A stretch of 64,000 bases of DNA from Nostocaceae cyanobacterium (GTDB taxonomy: Bacteria; Cyanobacteriota; Cyanobacteriia; Cyanobacteriales; Nostocaceae), in contig JASJCY010000027.1 of assembly GCA_030065825.1 (NCBI GenBank), positions 1 to 64,000 of the forward strand. The letters run 5' to 3'. Made by a program: the position numbers and the translations under genes. The notes under the pieces were generated by a model. It was not told where the DNA came from, made no database searches, and saw only the letters and a program-made list of their open reading frames with translations. Positions 9,536 to 18,125 of the stretch are shown piece by piece; the first letter of the stretch is position 1; each line of letters begins with the position of its first letter.

Positions 9536-9654
9536 CAGTAGGGCAGGGGTTTACCCATTCCCTACCAACCAATCATGTGTCCCATTCTTTTTTCAAATTG
9601 GTATAAGTTTACTTTACCCAAACTGGTTCCAACTCCTGTAAAATTAGTATAAAA

Positions 9655-11142
9655 TTAGTTATAATTGGGTGGTTGTTGGAAACCTGTAATTAATTGAGAA
9701 AATTTCTCAGCAATTCTGAGCAACTCCATCTCTTGCCATCGCTTACCAACAATTTGCATCCCAATGGGTAGTCCATTTTTGGTTTTGCCAATGGGAATGA
9801 CAACAACGGGATGTCCAGTAAAAGCCAGTGGTTGAGTATAAGCACCCGATGCCATCATATACGGTATCTTTCTCCCGTCCACTTCCACAGCTTCCCCTGG
9901 AGAACAATGGGTAAATGCAGGTGTCATAGCCACCGGACATAACCACACATCCCACTGTGCTAATTCTCGATCCATTTTAGCAATGAGGTAATCCCTTTCC
10001 GTTAATGCTTCAAAATAGTCCTTGAGATTGGGATTGAAAAAAATCGGGAAAACCATTTTGGGAACGTTACCCAGTTTGCGTAATGAGCGATCGCCTGTCG
10101 TTCCTTCCCGATACATAAACCCCATCTTTTTGCGAATAAAGTTAATATCCATGCCCACAGGGGATGCATAAATGCTACTGTAAATTAAGACAGTCCAGCT
10201 AATCTGCCAAGCCGCTACAAAATCGAAATTAGGATGCCATTTTTCAGTATTAATACTTATATTGTTTAAATGATTAGCTACTGATTCCATGGCTTGTTTG
10301 ATTTCTACAGCAACCGGAAAGCCTCGAAATTCATCAGTCCAAGCGATACGCAAATTTTCCAGGGACTTAGTAGTTGGGGTATCCAAAGGAACAGGGGGAA
10401 TCTCTGGCTGACGCAAATCCTCACCAGCAATCAACTGTAGGCACAGACGTAAATCTTGAACAGAACGGGCTAAAGGACCAACTGTGAGTATTTGGCGAAT
10501 GCATTTAGGCATTCCTGGAAGTTCCGGAATATGACCCGTTGTGGGAACTCGCCTATCAGTGGGTTTTAATCCAAAAATACCACAAAAGTGAGCAGGCTGG
10601 CGAATAGAACCACCAAAGTCATCACCGATATCTAGGGGAGATAAACCAGCTGCGATCGCAGCAGCGCTACCACTGGAACTACCTCCTGATGTATAGTTCA
10701 AATTCCAGGGATTATTTACCCGGGGGAATAAATCGTTGATGCCTTGCCAATCGCTTGCTAGTTCTGCCAGATTAGTTTTACCCATAATAATTGCTCCAGC
10801 AGCGCGGAGTCTAGCAACTACTGTGGCATCTTGGTCAGGGATATAATTTTCTAGGGGTTTATAACCAGCAGTAGTACGTAGTCCAGTAGTTTCAAAAACA
10901 TCTTTGATAGTAATCGGTACTCCGTGGAGAATACCCCAGTTTTCCCCTCTGGCTAAAGCTTCATCAGCATGTTTTGCTTGTTGACGGGCATGTTCTTCAT
11001 TTAAGGTACAGATGGCATTGAGTTGAGGATTATGTTTGGCAATCTGTATCAAATGAGCATCTAGTACTTCAACTGCTGACACAACACCATTGCGGATCAT
11101 TTCAGCCAGTTGATAGGCAGACAGAAAAACTAGGTTACTCAT
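9655..11142 (-). CDS. Amidase (amidase-signature family)
   Basis: This 495-residue enzyme of the amidase-signature family hydrolyses amide bonds using a Ser-cisSer-Lys triad. The catalytic lysine lies in GVPITIKDVFETTG, and the family's Gly/Ser-rich signature GGSSSGSAAAIAAGLSPL is followed by FGGSIRQPA, which carries the nucleophilic serine. The length matches stand-alone amidases and not only GatA, and there is no gatB or gatC nearby, so a general amide hydrolase is more likely than the tRNA amidotransferase subunit. The start is placed at the ATG giving MSNLVFLSAY; a longer frame begins four codons earlier with TTG. Substrate unknown. Confidence 0.9.
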   Translation of the reverse strand: MSNLVFLSAYQLAEMIRNGVVSAVEVLDAHLIQIAKHNPQLNAICTLNEEHARQQAKHADEALARGENWGILHGVPITIKDVFETTGLRTTAGYKPLENYIPDQDATVVARLRAAGAIIMGKTNLAELASDWQGINDLFPRVNNPWNLNYTSGGSSSGSAAAIAAGLSPLDIGDDFGGSIRQPAHFCGIFGLKPTDRRVPTTGHIPELPGMPKCIRQILTVGPLARSVQDLRLCLQLIAGEDLRQPEIPPVPLDTPTTKSLENLRIAWTDEFRGFPVAVEIKQAMESVANHLNNISINTEKWHPNFDFVAAWQISWTVLIYSSIYASPVGMDINFIRKKMGFMYREGTTGDRSLRKLGNVPKMVFPIFFNPNLKDYFEALTERDYLIAKMDRELAQWDVWLCPVAMTPAFTHCSPGEAVEVDGRKIPYMMASGAYTQPLAFTGHPVVVIPIGKTKNGLPIGMQIVGKRWQEMELLRIAEKFSQLITGFQQPPNYN

Positions 11143-11278
11143 GATTTGAAGCAATATGTATCAAAATGTCTAAAAACAAGCAATAACACAGCTTAGTTGA
11201 TAGAGTTGCTAGATCCCCTAAAGATGAAAAAATTTGTATCCTGAAATTAATAGGTCTTAATAATTCTTTTCAAAACTT

Positions 11279-13618
11279 GTGCAAGAAGATTTTAGATTAA
11301 TAGTCGATTTAGTATTAGTCCTTGCTGTTGCTGCCGGTGGTGGACTGTTAGCAGCACTATTGCGGCAACCTGTTTTATTAGGATATCTCATTGGCGGTAT
11401 GGTCGTCGGACCAGCCGGACTGGGTTTAATCAAAGAATTAATTCAAGTAGAGACTCTGGCACAGTTCGGGGTTGCTTTTCTATTATTTGCCCTGGGGGTA
11501 GAGTTTTCCTTTGCAGAACTTAATAAAGTCAAAAAAATTGCCCTGGGTGGTGGAGGACTGCAAATTGTCCTCACTATCTTGGTGACAACTCTCGTGTCTG
11601 TGGGTGTAGGTTGGGTAAGTTCTCCCGCACAAGGAGTATTCCTAGGGGCAATTTTGTCTTTGTCTTCCACAGCGGTTGTTCTCAAATGCTTGATGGAAGC
11701 TAATGAAACCGAAACCCCCCACGGACAGATTTTATTGGGCATTTTGGTGGTGCAGGATTTGGCATTGGGGTTGATGTTAGCGGTTTTGCCAGCATTGGAT
11801 CAGCCCATGGAATCTCTCGGAATGGCGGTATTATTAGCATTGATACGCATTGGTTTATTTGCAGCTGGTGCGGTAGCAGCGGGAATTTGGTTAATACCCC
11901 CATTATTGCGACTCCTAGCACGTACAGAAAGCCGGGAATTGTTTCTCTTAGGGGTGGTAGCCTTGTGTTTGGGTATTGCCCTGCTAACGGAATATTTAGG
12001 ACTTTCCATTGAAATGGGGGCATTTGTGGCTGGTTTGATGATTTCCGAGGTGGAATATGCTGACCAAACTTTAACCTATGTGGAACCCCTGCGAGATATC
12101 TTTGCCAGTTTATTCTTTGCTGCCATTGGGATGTTAATCGATCCGGTATTTCTGTGGAATAACCTGGAATTGATTTTGGGGTTGGTAGCTTTGGCATTTG
12201 TGGGTAAATTTTTGATTGTCACTCCCATAGTCAAACTATTTCGCTACCCTTTGAAAACCGCATTACTAGCAGGGTTGGGATTAGCACAAATTGGGGAATT
12301 TTCCTTTGTATTGGCAAGTGAAGGACAGGCACTAGGACTGGTTTCTCGACGAGTATATTTACTAATTTTAGGAACAACAGCAGTAACATTAGTACTCACT
12401 CCCTTTGTCTTGAAGTTAGTACCATTTCTATTTAACTTTGTGGAATCCATACCTTGGTTAAAACCCTATTTAAACGGAGATGGACAACCTCTAGATGTAT
12501 CAGAAGAACTGCCTTGTAAAGACCATGTAGTGGTTTGTGGTTACGGGAGAATTGGCAAAAATTTAGTAAAATTATTACAACAACACGATTTACCCGTGTT
12601 AGTCATTGACCAATCTGAAAGCAGAATTCAGCAGTTAAGAGAAGCCAAAATCCCCTATGTGTACGGTAATTGTGTCAGCTTCCATGTATTAGAAACAGCC
12701 GGGGTAAACCATGCCAAAGGAGTAGCGATCGCCCTCCCCGACTCTATGAATAACCGTCTGACACTGAAACGGGCTTTAGAATTATCCCCAGACTTAAATA
12801 TAGTCGTCCGTGCTAACCACAATAAAAATATTGAAGTTTTATACCAACTGGGAGCAAGGGAGGTTGTGCAACCAGAATTTGAAGCCAGTTTAGAACTCGC
12901 AACCCACATGCTTACAGATATGGGTTTTTCCCCGGCAGTGGTACAATGGGAAATGCAGCAAATCCGCGATCGCCATTATCTAGATTTACGACCGGAACAA
13001 TCGGCATTAGAAGTTTCCCGAGATTTGCGACGGGCAACTCAAGATATGAATAATCGCTGGTATACTTTACCTGAGAGTTCCCCTTTAATTGGGATGACCT
13101 TAGAAGAAGCGGATATTCGCTACTTAACAGGGGTCAGCTTAATGGCGATTCGTCGCAGCGATGGCGAAGAAATAGATTATCCCAATGCCCAAACCAGATT
13201 AGAAAAGGGCGATCGCTTGTTAATCGTTGGTTCAGATTCCGAAATAGCTACTTTGAAAGAATTTGCCCAAGGTCAAGCAGCCATCCCAGGAGAATATAAT
13301 GCTTGTCAATGGGTTAGTGTCAGCCAGGATAGTCCCATCATTGCCAAAAGTTTAGCAGATTTAGATAAGTATCAAGCAAATGGGGTAAAAATTCAAGCAA
13401 TTCGTAGAGATGGCAAGTTTATCCGTTTTCCTGATGGTAGCACACAGTTACAAATGCGTGACCAGGTTTTATTATGCGGGAATTTGTCCGCTTTGAATAA
13501 ATTAGAACAACTCTTATCACCGAAAATCCAGTTACCATTGTCCTCCATCCCCGTAATTACAGCAGCAGAAGCAAATGGGTTAAAGGAGTATTTACCCATT
13601 GATGACTTGCGACACTAG
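11279..13618 (+). CDS. CPA2 cation:proton antiporter with RCK domains (KefB/YbaL-like)
   Basis: This 779-residue membrane protein has roughly 12 transmembrane segments in residues 1-390 typical of the Na+/H+ exchanger (CPA2) fold. They are followed by an RCK/TrkA-N nucleotide-binding domain (DHVVVCGYGRIGKNL, about 413-530) and two TrkA-C regulatory domains (about 590-670 and 680-760; LEKGDRLLIVGS). Proteins of this architecture exchange K+ or Na+ for protons and are gated by NAD(H) or similar ligands bound to the RCK domain. It starts with GTG at 11279. It is a single gene divergent from the amidase. Confidence 0.92.
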   Translation: MQEDFRLIVDLVLVLAVAAGGGLLAALLRQPVLLGYLIGGMVVGPAGLGLIKELIQVETLAQFGVAFLLFALGVEFSFAELNKVKKIALGGGGLQIVLTILVTTLVSVGVGWVSSPAQGVFLGAILSLSSTAVVLKCLMEANETETPHGQILLGILVVQDLALGLMLAVLPALDQPMESLGMAVLLALIRIGLFAAGAVAAGIWLIPPLLRLLARTESRELFLLGVVALCLGIALLTEYLGLSIEMGAFVAGLMISEVEYADQTLTYVEPLRDIFASLFFAAIGMLIDPVFLWNNLELILGLVALAFVGKFLIVTPIVKLFRYPLKTALLAGLGLAQIGEFSFVLASEGQALGLVSRRVYLLILGTTAVTLVLTPFVLKLVPFLFNFVESIPWLKPYLNGDGQPLDVSEELPCKDHVVVCGYGRIGKNLVKLLQQHDLPVLVIDQSESRIQQLREAKIPYVYGNCVSFHVLETAGVNHAKGVAIALPDSMNNRLTLKRALELSPDLNIVVRANHNKNIEVLYQLGAREVVQPEFEASLELATHMLTDMGFSPAVVQWEMQQIRDRHYLDLRPEQSALEVSRDLRRATQDMNNRWYTLPESSPLIGMTLEEADIRYLTGVSLMAIRRSDGEEIDYPNAQTRLEKGDRLLIVGSDSEIATLKEFAQGQAAIPGEYNACQWVSVSQDSPIIAKSLADLDKYQANGVKIQAIRRDGKFIRFPDGSTQLQMRDQVLLCGNLSALNKLEQLLSPKIQLPLSSIPVITAAEANGLKEYLPIDDLRH

Positions 13619-13704
13619 GAAAGTTAGGGAGATGGGGAGAATAATAACGTTTATCTGTTGGCTTGCTCACCTGCTCAGAACTCAAGTTCCGAGCTAATAG
13701 ATAA

Positions 13705-13786
13705 AGTCTACTGAAGTAGACTCATTATGTTATTTAGTCATCTTCAAGATGACTTCGTGTGTGAGCAAGGAAATTAATTTCCTTGC
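13705..13786. repeat. Cluster of three perfect palindromes
   Basis: AGTCTACTGAAGTAGACT (13705-13722), a 19-bp palindrome around TCATCTTCAAGATGA (13736-13754) and a 22-bp palindrome GCAAGGAAATTAATT... (13765-13786) follow one another between the convergent antiporter and hfq genes. Similar hairpin strings recur elsewhere in the window. They may act as a bidirectional transcription stop. Confidence 0.75.
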
Positions 13787-13846
13787 GTGGTAGGGATTTT
13801 AAGTTCAGTTTACACCAGTGAATCACTCCTAACCTTTAACCCATAA

Positions 13847-14065
13847 TTATTCCTTTGGTTTGATATAAGCGATCGCTTGTTTCCAAATTGTGGTTTTCTG
13901 ACCATTTTCTTCTGCTAGCATCATACATTGTGGGTCTTGCCAAACAATCTTTCCTGTGATAACGTCCCCTGTCAGCAGTTTTAATTCCACTGCGGTTGTT
14001 TGTTTAATCAGGTTTTGTACTTGGCGAATGCTAGGGAGTGAGGTATCAAATTCTATGGTAGGCAT
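13847..14065 (-). CDS. hfq: Hfq-like RNA-binding protein (cyanobacterial type)
   Basis: This 72-residue Sm-like protein begins MPTIEFDTSLPSIRQVQ and contains VELKLLTGDVITGKIVWQD, the Sm1 strand region, with a divergent Sm2. This matches the short cyanobacterial Hfq family, which forms hexamers and in filamentous and motile species works with the type IV pilus machinery and nitrogen metabolism more than as a classic sRNA chaperone. It is divergent from dapF, a neighbourhood widely kept in cyanobacteria, which supports the call. The 115-bp shared upstream region contains degenerate AACTGAT heptamers. Confidence 0.9.
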   Translation of the reverse strand: MPTIEFDTSLPSIRQVQNLIKQTTAVELKLLTGDVITGKIVWQDPQCMMLAEENGQKTTIWKQAIAYIKPKE

Positions 14066-14106
14066 TTTTGTTAATGGTGTATGTACAAGGGAGAATATTT
14101 AAATCA

Positions 14107-14147
14107 GTGATAACTAATAACTGATAACCGATAACTGATAACTAACA
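14107..14147. repeat. Heptamer repeat (ATAACTG)n
   Basis: Five to six degenerate copies of a 7-bp unit (ATAACTG, ATAACCG, ATAACTA) lie between hfq and dapF, in the shared promoter region. Confidence 0.8.
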
Positions 14148-14180
14148 ATTACTAATCCTTGATAATTCATCCTCAAGAAA

Positions 14181-15020
14181 ATGGCAATCGAATTTACTAA
14201 GTATCACGGTTTGGGCAATGATTTTATTTTGATTGATAATCGCGCAAATTCAACCCCTGTAGTCACTCCAGAGGAAGCTGTCCAATTGTGTGATCGCCAC
14301 TTTGGTATCGGTGCTGATGGTGTCATTTTTGCCCTTCCGGGAGAAAATGGTACGGACTATACCATGCGGATTTTTAATTCTGATGGTTCCGAACCGGAAA
14401 TGTGTGGCAATGGTATTCGCTGTCTAGGGCGTTTTCTTGCCGATTTAGAGGGCGAAAATAGGAATAAGGACTCCTATGCCATTTATACCCTTGCAGGGGT
14501 GATGACGCCTCAATTAATGCCCGATGGACAAGTAAAAGTGGATATGGGTGAACCTAGATTGTTAGCTGGGGAAATTCCCACTACCCTGGCTGCTGGGAAT
14601 GAGAAGGTAATTAATCAGTCTTTGGAAGTGGCTGGAAAGTCTTGGAATGTTACCTGTGTCAGTATGGGTAATCCCCACTGCATCACTTTTGTAGAGGATG
14701 TAGCGGCAATTCCTCTGGAAAATATTGGTCCTCTATTTGAGAATCATCCAGTATTTCCCCAACGCATAAATACAGAATTTATCGAAGTGGTTAACCGTAA
14801 TCACCTAAAAATGCGAGTTTGGGAAAGAGGTGCTGGTATTACATTAGCCTGCGGTACTGGTGCTTGTGCCTCCTTAGTGGCTGGGGTACTAACTGGAAAC
14901 TGCGATCGCACTGCGACGGTAGAACTCCCTGGAGGACCGTTGCAAATTGAATGGTCACAAACCGATGGACGGGTCTATATGACTGGACCTGCACAACGAG
15001 TTTTTACAGGTAATTGGTAA
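14181..15020 (+). CDS. dapF: Diaminopimelate epimerase
   Basis: This 279-residue cytoplasmic enzyme converts LL- to meso-diaminopimelate in lysine and peptidoglycan precursor synthesis. The two catalytic cysteines are visible in the duplicated fold: [13 protein letters not shown] (about residues 72-84) and [14 protein letters not shown] (about 220-235). The start [19 protein letters not shown] is the classic DapF N-terminus. It is divergent from hfq. The last three codons and the stop (GGT AAT TGG TAA) are themselves units of the TTGGTAA heptamer array that follows, so the repeat has either captured or been seeded by the gene end. Confidence 0.97.
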   Translation: MAIEFTKYHGLGNDFILIDNRANSTPVVTPEEAVQLCDRHFGIGADGVIFALPGENGTDYTMRIFNSDGSEPEMCGNGIRCLGRFLADLEGENRNKDSYAIYTLAGVMTPQLMPDGQVKVDMGEPRLLAGEIPTTLAAGNEKVINQSLEVAGKSWNVTCVSMGNPHCITFVEDVAAIPLENIGPLFENHPVFPQRINTEFIEVVNRNHLKMRVWERGAGITLACGTGACASLVAGVLTGNCDRTATVELPGGPLQIEWSQTDGRVYMTGPAQRVFTGNW

Positions 15021-15098
15021 TTGGTAATTGGTAATTGGTAATTGGTAATTGGTAATTGGTCATTGGTAATTTGTCATTTGTCATTTGTCATTGGTCAT
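15011..15098. repeat. Heptamer repeat (TTGGTAA)n, then ATTTGTC variants
   Basis: About seven copies of TTGGTAA, starting inside the dapF stop region, run into degenerate TTGGTCA and TTTGTCA units. The array fills most of the space before the HAD gene. Confidence 0.9.
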
Positions 15099-15129
15099 TT
15101 GACTTGCTTATTACCTATTACCAACTAAT

Positions 15130-15136
15130 AGGAGGT
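15130..15136 (+). promoter_or_regulatory. Strong Shine-Dalgarno (AGGAGGT) before a TTG start
   Basis: AGGAGGT at 15130-15136 is a perfect ribosome-binding site with 5 bases to a TTG at 15142. This decides the start of the HAD gene, for which there is no in-frame ATG near the N-terminus. Confidence 0.75.
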
Positions 15137-15141
15137 ATTTT

Positions 15142-15882
15142 TTGGTAAATATTAGATGTGGAAATGTCTCTTTTGAGAATATAGAGGCAATTTTATTTGA
15201 TAAAAACGGTACTTTGGAAGATTCAGATGTGCATCTACGTTCTTTAGCACAAAAAGCTGCAAGAGTGATAGATGCACAAATTCCTGGTATTGGAGAACCA
15301 CTATTAATGGCGTTTGGTGTCAATGGTGATATTCTCGATCCTGCCGGTTTAATAGCAGTGGCTAGCCGTCGAGAAACGGAAATAGCTGCTGCTGCTTATA
15401 TTGCAGAAACTGGTAGGGGATGGTTTGAGTCTTTAAATATTGCTAAAAAAGCTTTGGATGAAGCAGAGAAATATCTTGGTGATACCCCTTCTCCTTTATA
15501 TGTTGGAAGTTTGGAAATATTACAAAATCTCTCAGCAGCAGGATTAAAATTAGGTATTCTCTCAGCAGCAACAACAGAAGAAGTAAAGCAATTTGTAGCT
15601 AATCACAAATTAAGCGATTATCTGCAATTACAGATGGGAGTTGAGAATGGTCCTTCTAAACCCGATCCAATTTTATTTTTACAAGCTTGTCAAGCTTTGG
15701 GAGTAGAACCCAGTGCTACTTTGATGGTAGGAGATTCTGTAGGTGATATGCAAATGGCACGTAACGCCAAAGCCGCAGGTTGTATTGGTATCACTTGGAT
15801 AGGTAAGCCAGATAATGTCAAAAGTGCGGATGTGGTAATTCATCAACTAAATGAAATCCAATTTCTTGATATGGCTGATTAA
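15142..15882 (+). CDS. HAD-superfamily hydrolase (Gph-like phosphatase)
   Basis: This 246-residue cytoplasmic HAD enzyme is of the phosphoglycolate phosphatase/PGMB type. Motif I is ILFDKNGTLEDSD (about residues 18-30), motif II SAATT (about 141), motif III lysine in GPSKPDP, and motif IV VGDSVGDMQMA. In motif I the usual second aspartate (DxDGT) is asparagine (DKNGT). That residue is normally the general acid/base, so activity may be altered or lost. The start is a TTG directed by a perfect AGGAGGT. It probably dephosphorylates a small metabolite, but the substrate is unknown. Confidence 0.88.
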   Translation: MVNIRCGNVSFENIEAILFDKNGTLEDSDVHLRSLAQKAARVIDAQIPGIGEPLLMAFGVNGDILDPAGLIAVASRRETEIAAAAYIAETGRGWFESLNIAKKALDEAEKYLGDTPSPLYVGSLEILQNLSAAGLKLGILSAATTEEVKQFVANHKLSDYLQLQMGVENGPSKPDPILFLQACQALGVEPSATLMVGDSVGDMQMARNAKAAGCIGITWIGKPDNVKSADVVIHQLNEIQFLDMAD

Positions 15883-15932
15883 CTTAAGGAACAAATGATC
15901 ACCTTACTTTCGTCTAGGATGGAGGGAACTTA

Positions 15933-15985
15933 ATTGGTAATTGGTAATTGGTAATTGGTAATTGGTAATTGGTAATCGGTAACTT
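15933..15985. repeat. Heptamer repeat (TTGGTAA)n
   Basis: Six to seven tandem TTGGTAA units lie 50 bp after the HAD gene. This is the first element of a 695-bp gap that otherwise holds the MITE-like element at 16057, the hairpin at 16448 and another heptamer run. Confidence 0.9.
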
Positions 15986-16056
15986 ATTGTTAAAAAATGT
16001 CTGATACTCTTATTTGCTTTGGGAATAAGACGTAAGGTTAACACACCTTAATCCAC

Positions 16057-16191
16057 CTAGTGTTCTGTCCCATTAGTTCTGAGGGCTAGTTTTATAGTCA
16101 TATTTATATGACTTTGACTATTAGACTGGGACTTATAGTCCCAGGTGGGTGTGATGGAAACCCCATCATATTTTATGGGACAAACCACTAG
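16057..16191. mobile_element. Second MITE-like element with CTAG ends
   Basis: CTAGTGTTCTGTCCCAT at 16057-16073 is matched, inverted, by ATGGGACAAACCACTAG at 16175-16191 (15 of 17 positions). CTAG forms both outer ends and could be a 4-bp target duplication. The interior has no coding potential that I can support. A partial copy of the same end (CTAGTGTTCTGTC) lies at 38091-38103, just upstream of nifP. Confidence 0.5.
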
Positions 16192-16447
16192 AATAACAAA
16201 CGATATAGCGCATAATTGCCAACTTTTCCAAAGCTATAGTAACTACCAGCATTTTGAAAAAGTTGCTAATGTTGTAAATCTCAATTATGGTTTCATCAAA
16301 TCGTTTTTTAATTTCTTATTGATAATGGTGCAAAATATAGCGGTTTTCAGTTGACTAGAATACAGTAAGAGTGGGATAGACATCCCTACCCGTCCCAACT
16401 CCACCAATTCTATTTGTATTGCATCCAACTGAAATTTCCTATAAAGA

Positions 16448-16553
16448 CCCCGTCCTTAAGGACGGGGACTCATTATAAAGTTCCTAATTCCAGATAATCA
16501 ATAGTTCCTTTAATCATAACTATTGATAACTGATAACTGATAACTGATAACTG
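16448..16553. repeat. Perfect hairpin and (AACTGAT)n heptamers
   Basis: CCCCGTCCTTAAGGACGGGG at 16448-16467 is a perfect 20-bp palindrome. It is followed at 16522-16553 by about five copies of AACTGAT directly upstream of the secreted-protein gene. Confidence 0.8.
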
Positions 16554-16577
16554 AAAAACTAGGGTTGTAGAATAGCA

Positions 16578-18002
16578 ATGAAAAGTCTATTAAAAATTTA
16601 TCTTACCACAAAAAAAGCAAGGATATTCACTGCTTTTGTCTTAACTGGTATTTTGTCTTTTACTAGTGGTTTAACACTTCTGAAAAGCGTCACTGCTGCC
16701 CCCCTCAATCTCTTGCCAGAAAAGGTTTCACAAGTCATTAAAGACAATACAGAAAACAATGATTTACCAGAATCTGTTTCCCAGGCTGTCATCCAAGATT
16801 TATCCCGCAGAACCAATATAAATCCTCGCAAATTAAAAATTATTAGCTACAGTCAAAAAACTTGGAACAATGGATGTTTAGGAATTCCAAATCCTGGAGA
16901 ATTCTGTACCCAAGCATTAGTTGAAGGTTGGCAGGTTATTGTTTCTGATGGTAGCAAAAAATGGATTTATCGTACTAATATTAATGGGCGTTCTGTACGT
17001 TTAGAAAATACTAAAATCGGTCAAAATCAACCCACAGCTTATTATCCACAATCAATGCAGCAAGCAGTTCTCAAAGCTGCTTCTCAACGCTTGAATGTGC
17101 CAGTATCTCAGTTAATTATTATGCAGTCAAAACGTCAGATGTGGAAAAATGACTGTTTGGAATTAGCTGATGCTGACGAAGTTTGTAAGCAAGTTTTAGT
17201 ACTTGGTTGGCGAGTAATTGTAGGGGCACCAGAACAAAGTTTAGTTTATCATTCTAATTATACTGGTTCCGTTGTCAGGCTGAATGAAAAAGCTAGTGAA
17301 ATCAGCAAAAATTCCAAAACAAAATTGCCCCAAAATATCGCTGAACAGGTTTTAAGCAGAACTTCCCAACAGTCAAAATTACCCGTTAATAAATTGCAAA
17401 TAGTTGAGGCAAAAAAACAACAATGGTCTGATACTTGTCTGGGTATCAATGAATCCGAAACTGCATGTGCAACAATGATTGTACCAGGTTGGAAAGTAAC
17501 TGTTAGTGATGGACAGCAACGCTGGGTTTATCGTGTTGGTGAAATCCTGAGCATCAAGTACGATCAAGATAGCAGCAAAATATCTGATAGAAATACCATT
17601 CCCCCTGTTACTATTCCTAACAATGAATTACCATCTCCTTTAAATAAAGATGTAATTTTTCGGCAAATTTCTAGCGGTGGTTTTGCAGGTTTAACTTACC
17701 AAAGTATTTTATTGAATGATGGACGTTTAATCCGTACTCGTGTAGGTGATAGCAACGATTCTGTTCGCAGTGTCCATCGCATTTCTCCTATCCAGTTGCA
17801 GCGGTTTCAGCAATTATTAAAACAGCAGGAAAATGAATTCGATAATCTCAGCTACCCCCCATCTGCAAACGCTGCTGATTACATCACATATACTCTCACT
17901 AGCAGTAAAGGTTCCGTCCAATATAATGATATTTCTCAAAATACTCTGCCACAAAATTTACGTACTGTAATTCAATTCTGGAATGACATGGGCAAAAATT
18001 AG
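16578..18002 (+). CDS. Secreted three-repeat protein with GGFAG-type C-terminal domain
   Basis: This 474-residue protein has an N-terminal signal or anchor sequence (hydrophobic residues about 17-40, then AAP). Three homologous repeats of about 85 residues follow (about 62-143, 154-238, 248-330). Each has a W..(N/D).CL...C cysteine pair (for example WNNGCLGIPNPGEFC), then GW.V.VSDG and a W(I/V)YR strand, suggesting small disulphide-bonded beta domains. After a Pro-rich linker, residues 355-470 form a separate domain that starts with SSGGFAGLTYQ. This resembles the GGFAG signature of emfourin-like metalloprotease inhibitors, but I hold that only as a suggestion. No named family for the repeats. 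It acts in periplasm or outside the cell. Confidence 0.8.
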   Translation: MKSLLKIYLTTKKARIFTAFVLTGILSFTSGLTLLKSVTAAPLNLLPEKVSQVIKDNTENNDLPESVSQAVIQDLSRRTNINPRKLKIISYSQKTWNNGCLGIPNPGEFCTQALVEGWQVIVSDGSKKWIYRTNINGRSVRLENTKIGQNQPTAYYPQSMQQAVLKAASQRLNVPVSQLIIMQSKRQMWKNDCLELADADEVCKQVLVLGWRVIVGAPEQSLVYHSNYTGSVVRLNEKASEISKNSKTKLPQNIAEQVLSRTSQQSKLPVNKLQIVEAKKQQWSDTCLGINESETACATMIVPGWKVTVSDGQQRWVYRVGEILSIKYDQDSSKISDRNTIPPVTIPNNELPSPLNKDVIFRQISSGGFAGLTYQSILLNDGRLIRTRVGDSNDSVRSVHRISPIQLQRFQQLLKQQENEFDNLSYPPSANAADYITYTLTSSKGSVQYNDISQNTLPQNLRTVIQFWNDMGKN

Positions 18003-18087
18003 AATTATTACTATACTATTGGGTAAATGGTAAATTCATTATCAATTATCCATTACTCATTACCCATTACCCATTACCCGGAATTCT

Positions 18088-18125
18088 TGTTCCAGACGTA
18101 ACATTTTACGTCTGGAACATTCTTT
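18088..18125 (+). terminator. Rho-independent terminator candidate
   Basis: TGTTCCAGACGTAA (18088-18101) pairs perfectly with 18106-18119 around a CATT loop and is followed by a T-rich run (TTCTTTTT). It lies 86 bp after the secreted-protein gene. Degenerate ATTACCC heptamers occupy 18035-18078 before it. Confidence 0.7.

Noticed and set aside
9655..11142. GatA subunit of the Glu-tRNA amidotransferase
   Set aside because: No gatB/gatC nearby and the sequence around the signature differs from the highly conserved GatA; general amidase preferred.
16145..16354. 69-codon open frame
   Set aside because: Starts inside the CTAG-ended MITE, has no protein-like pattern and no good ribosome site.
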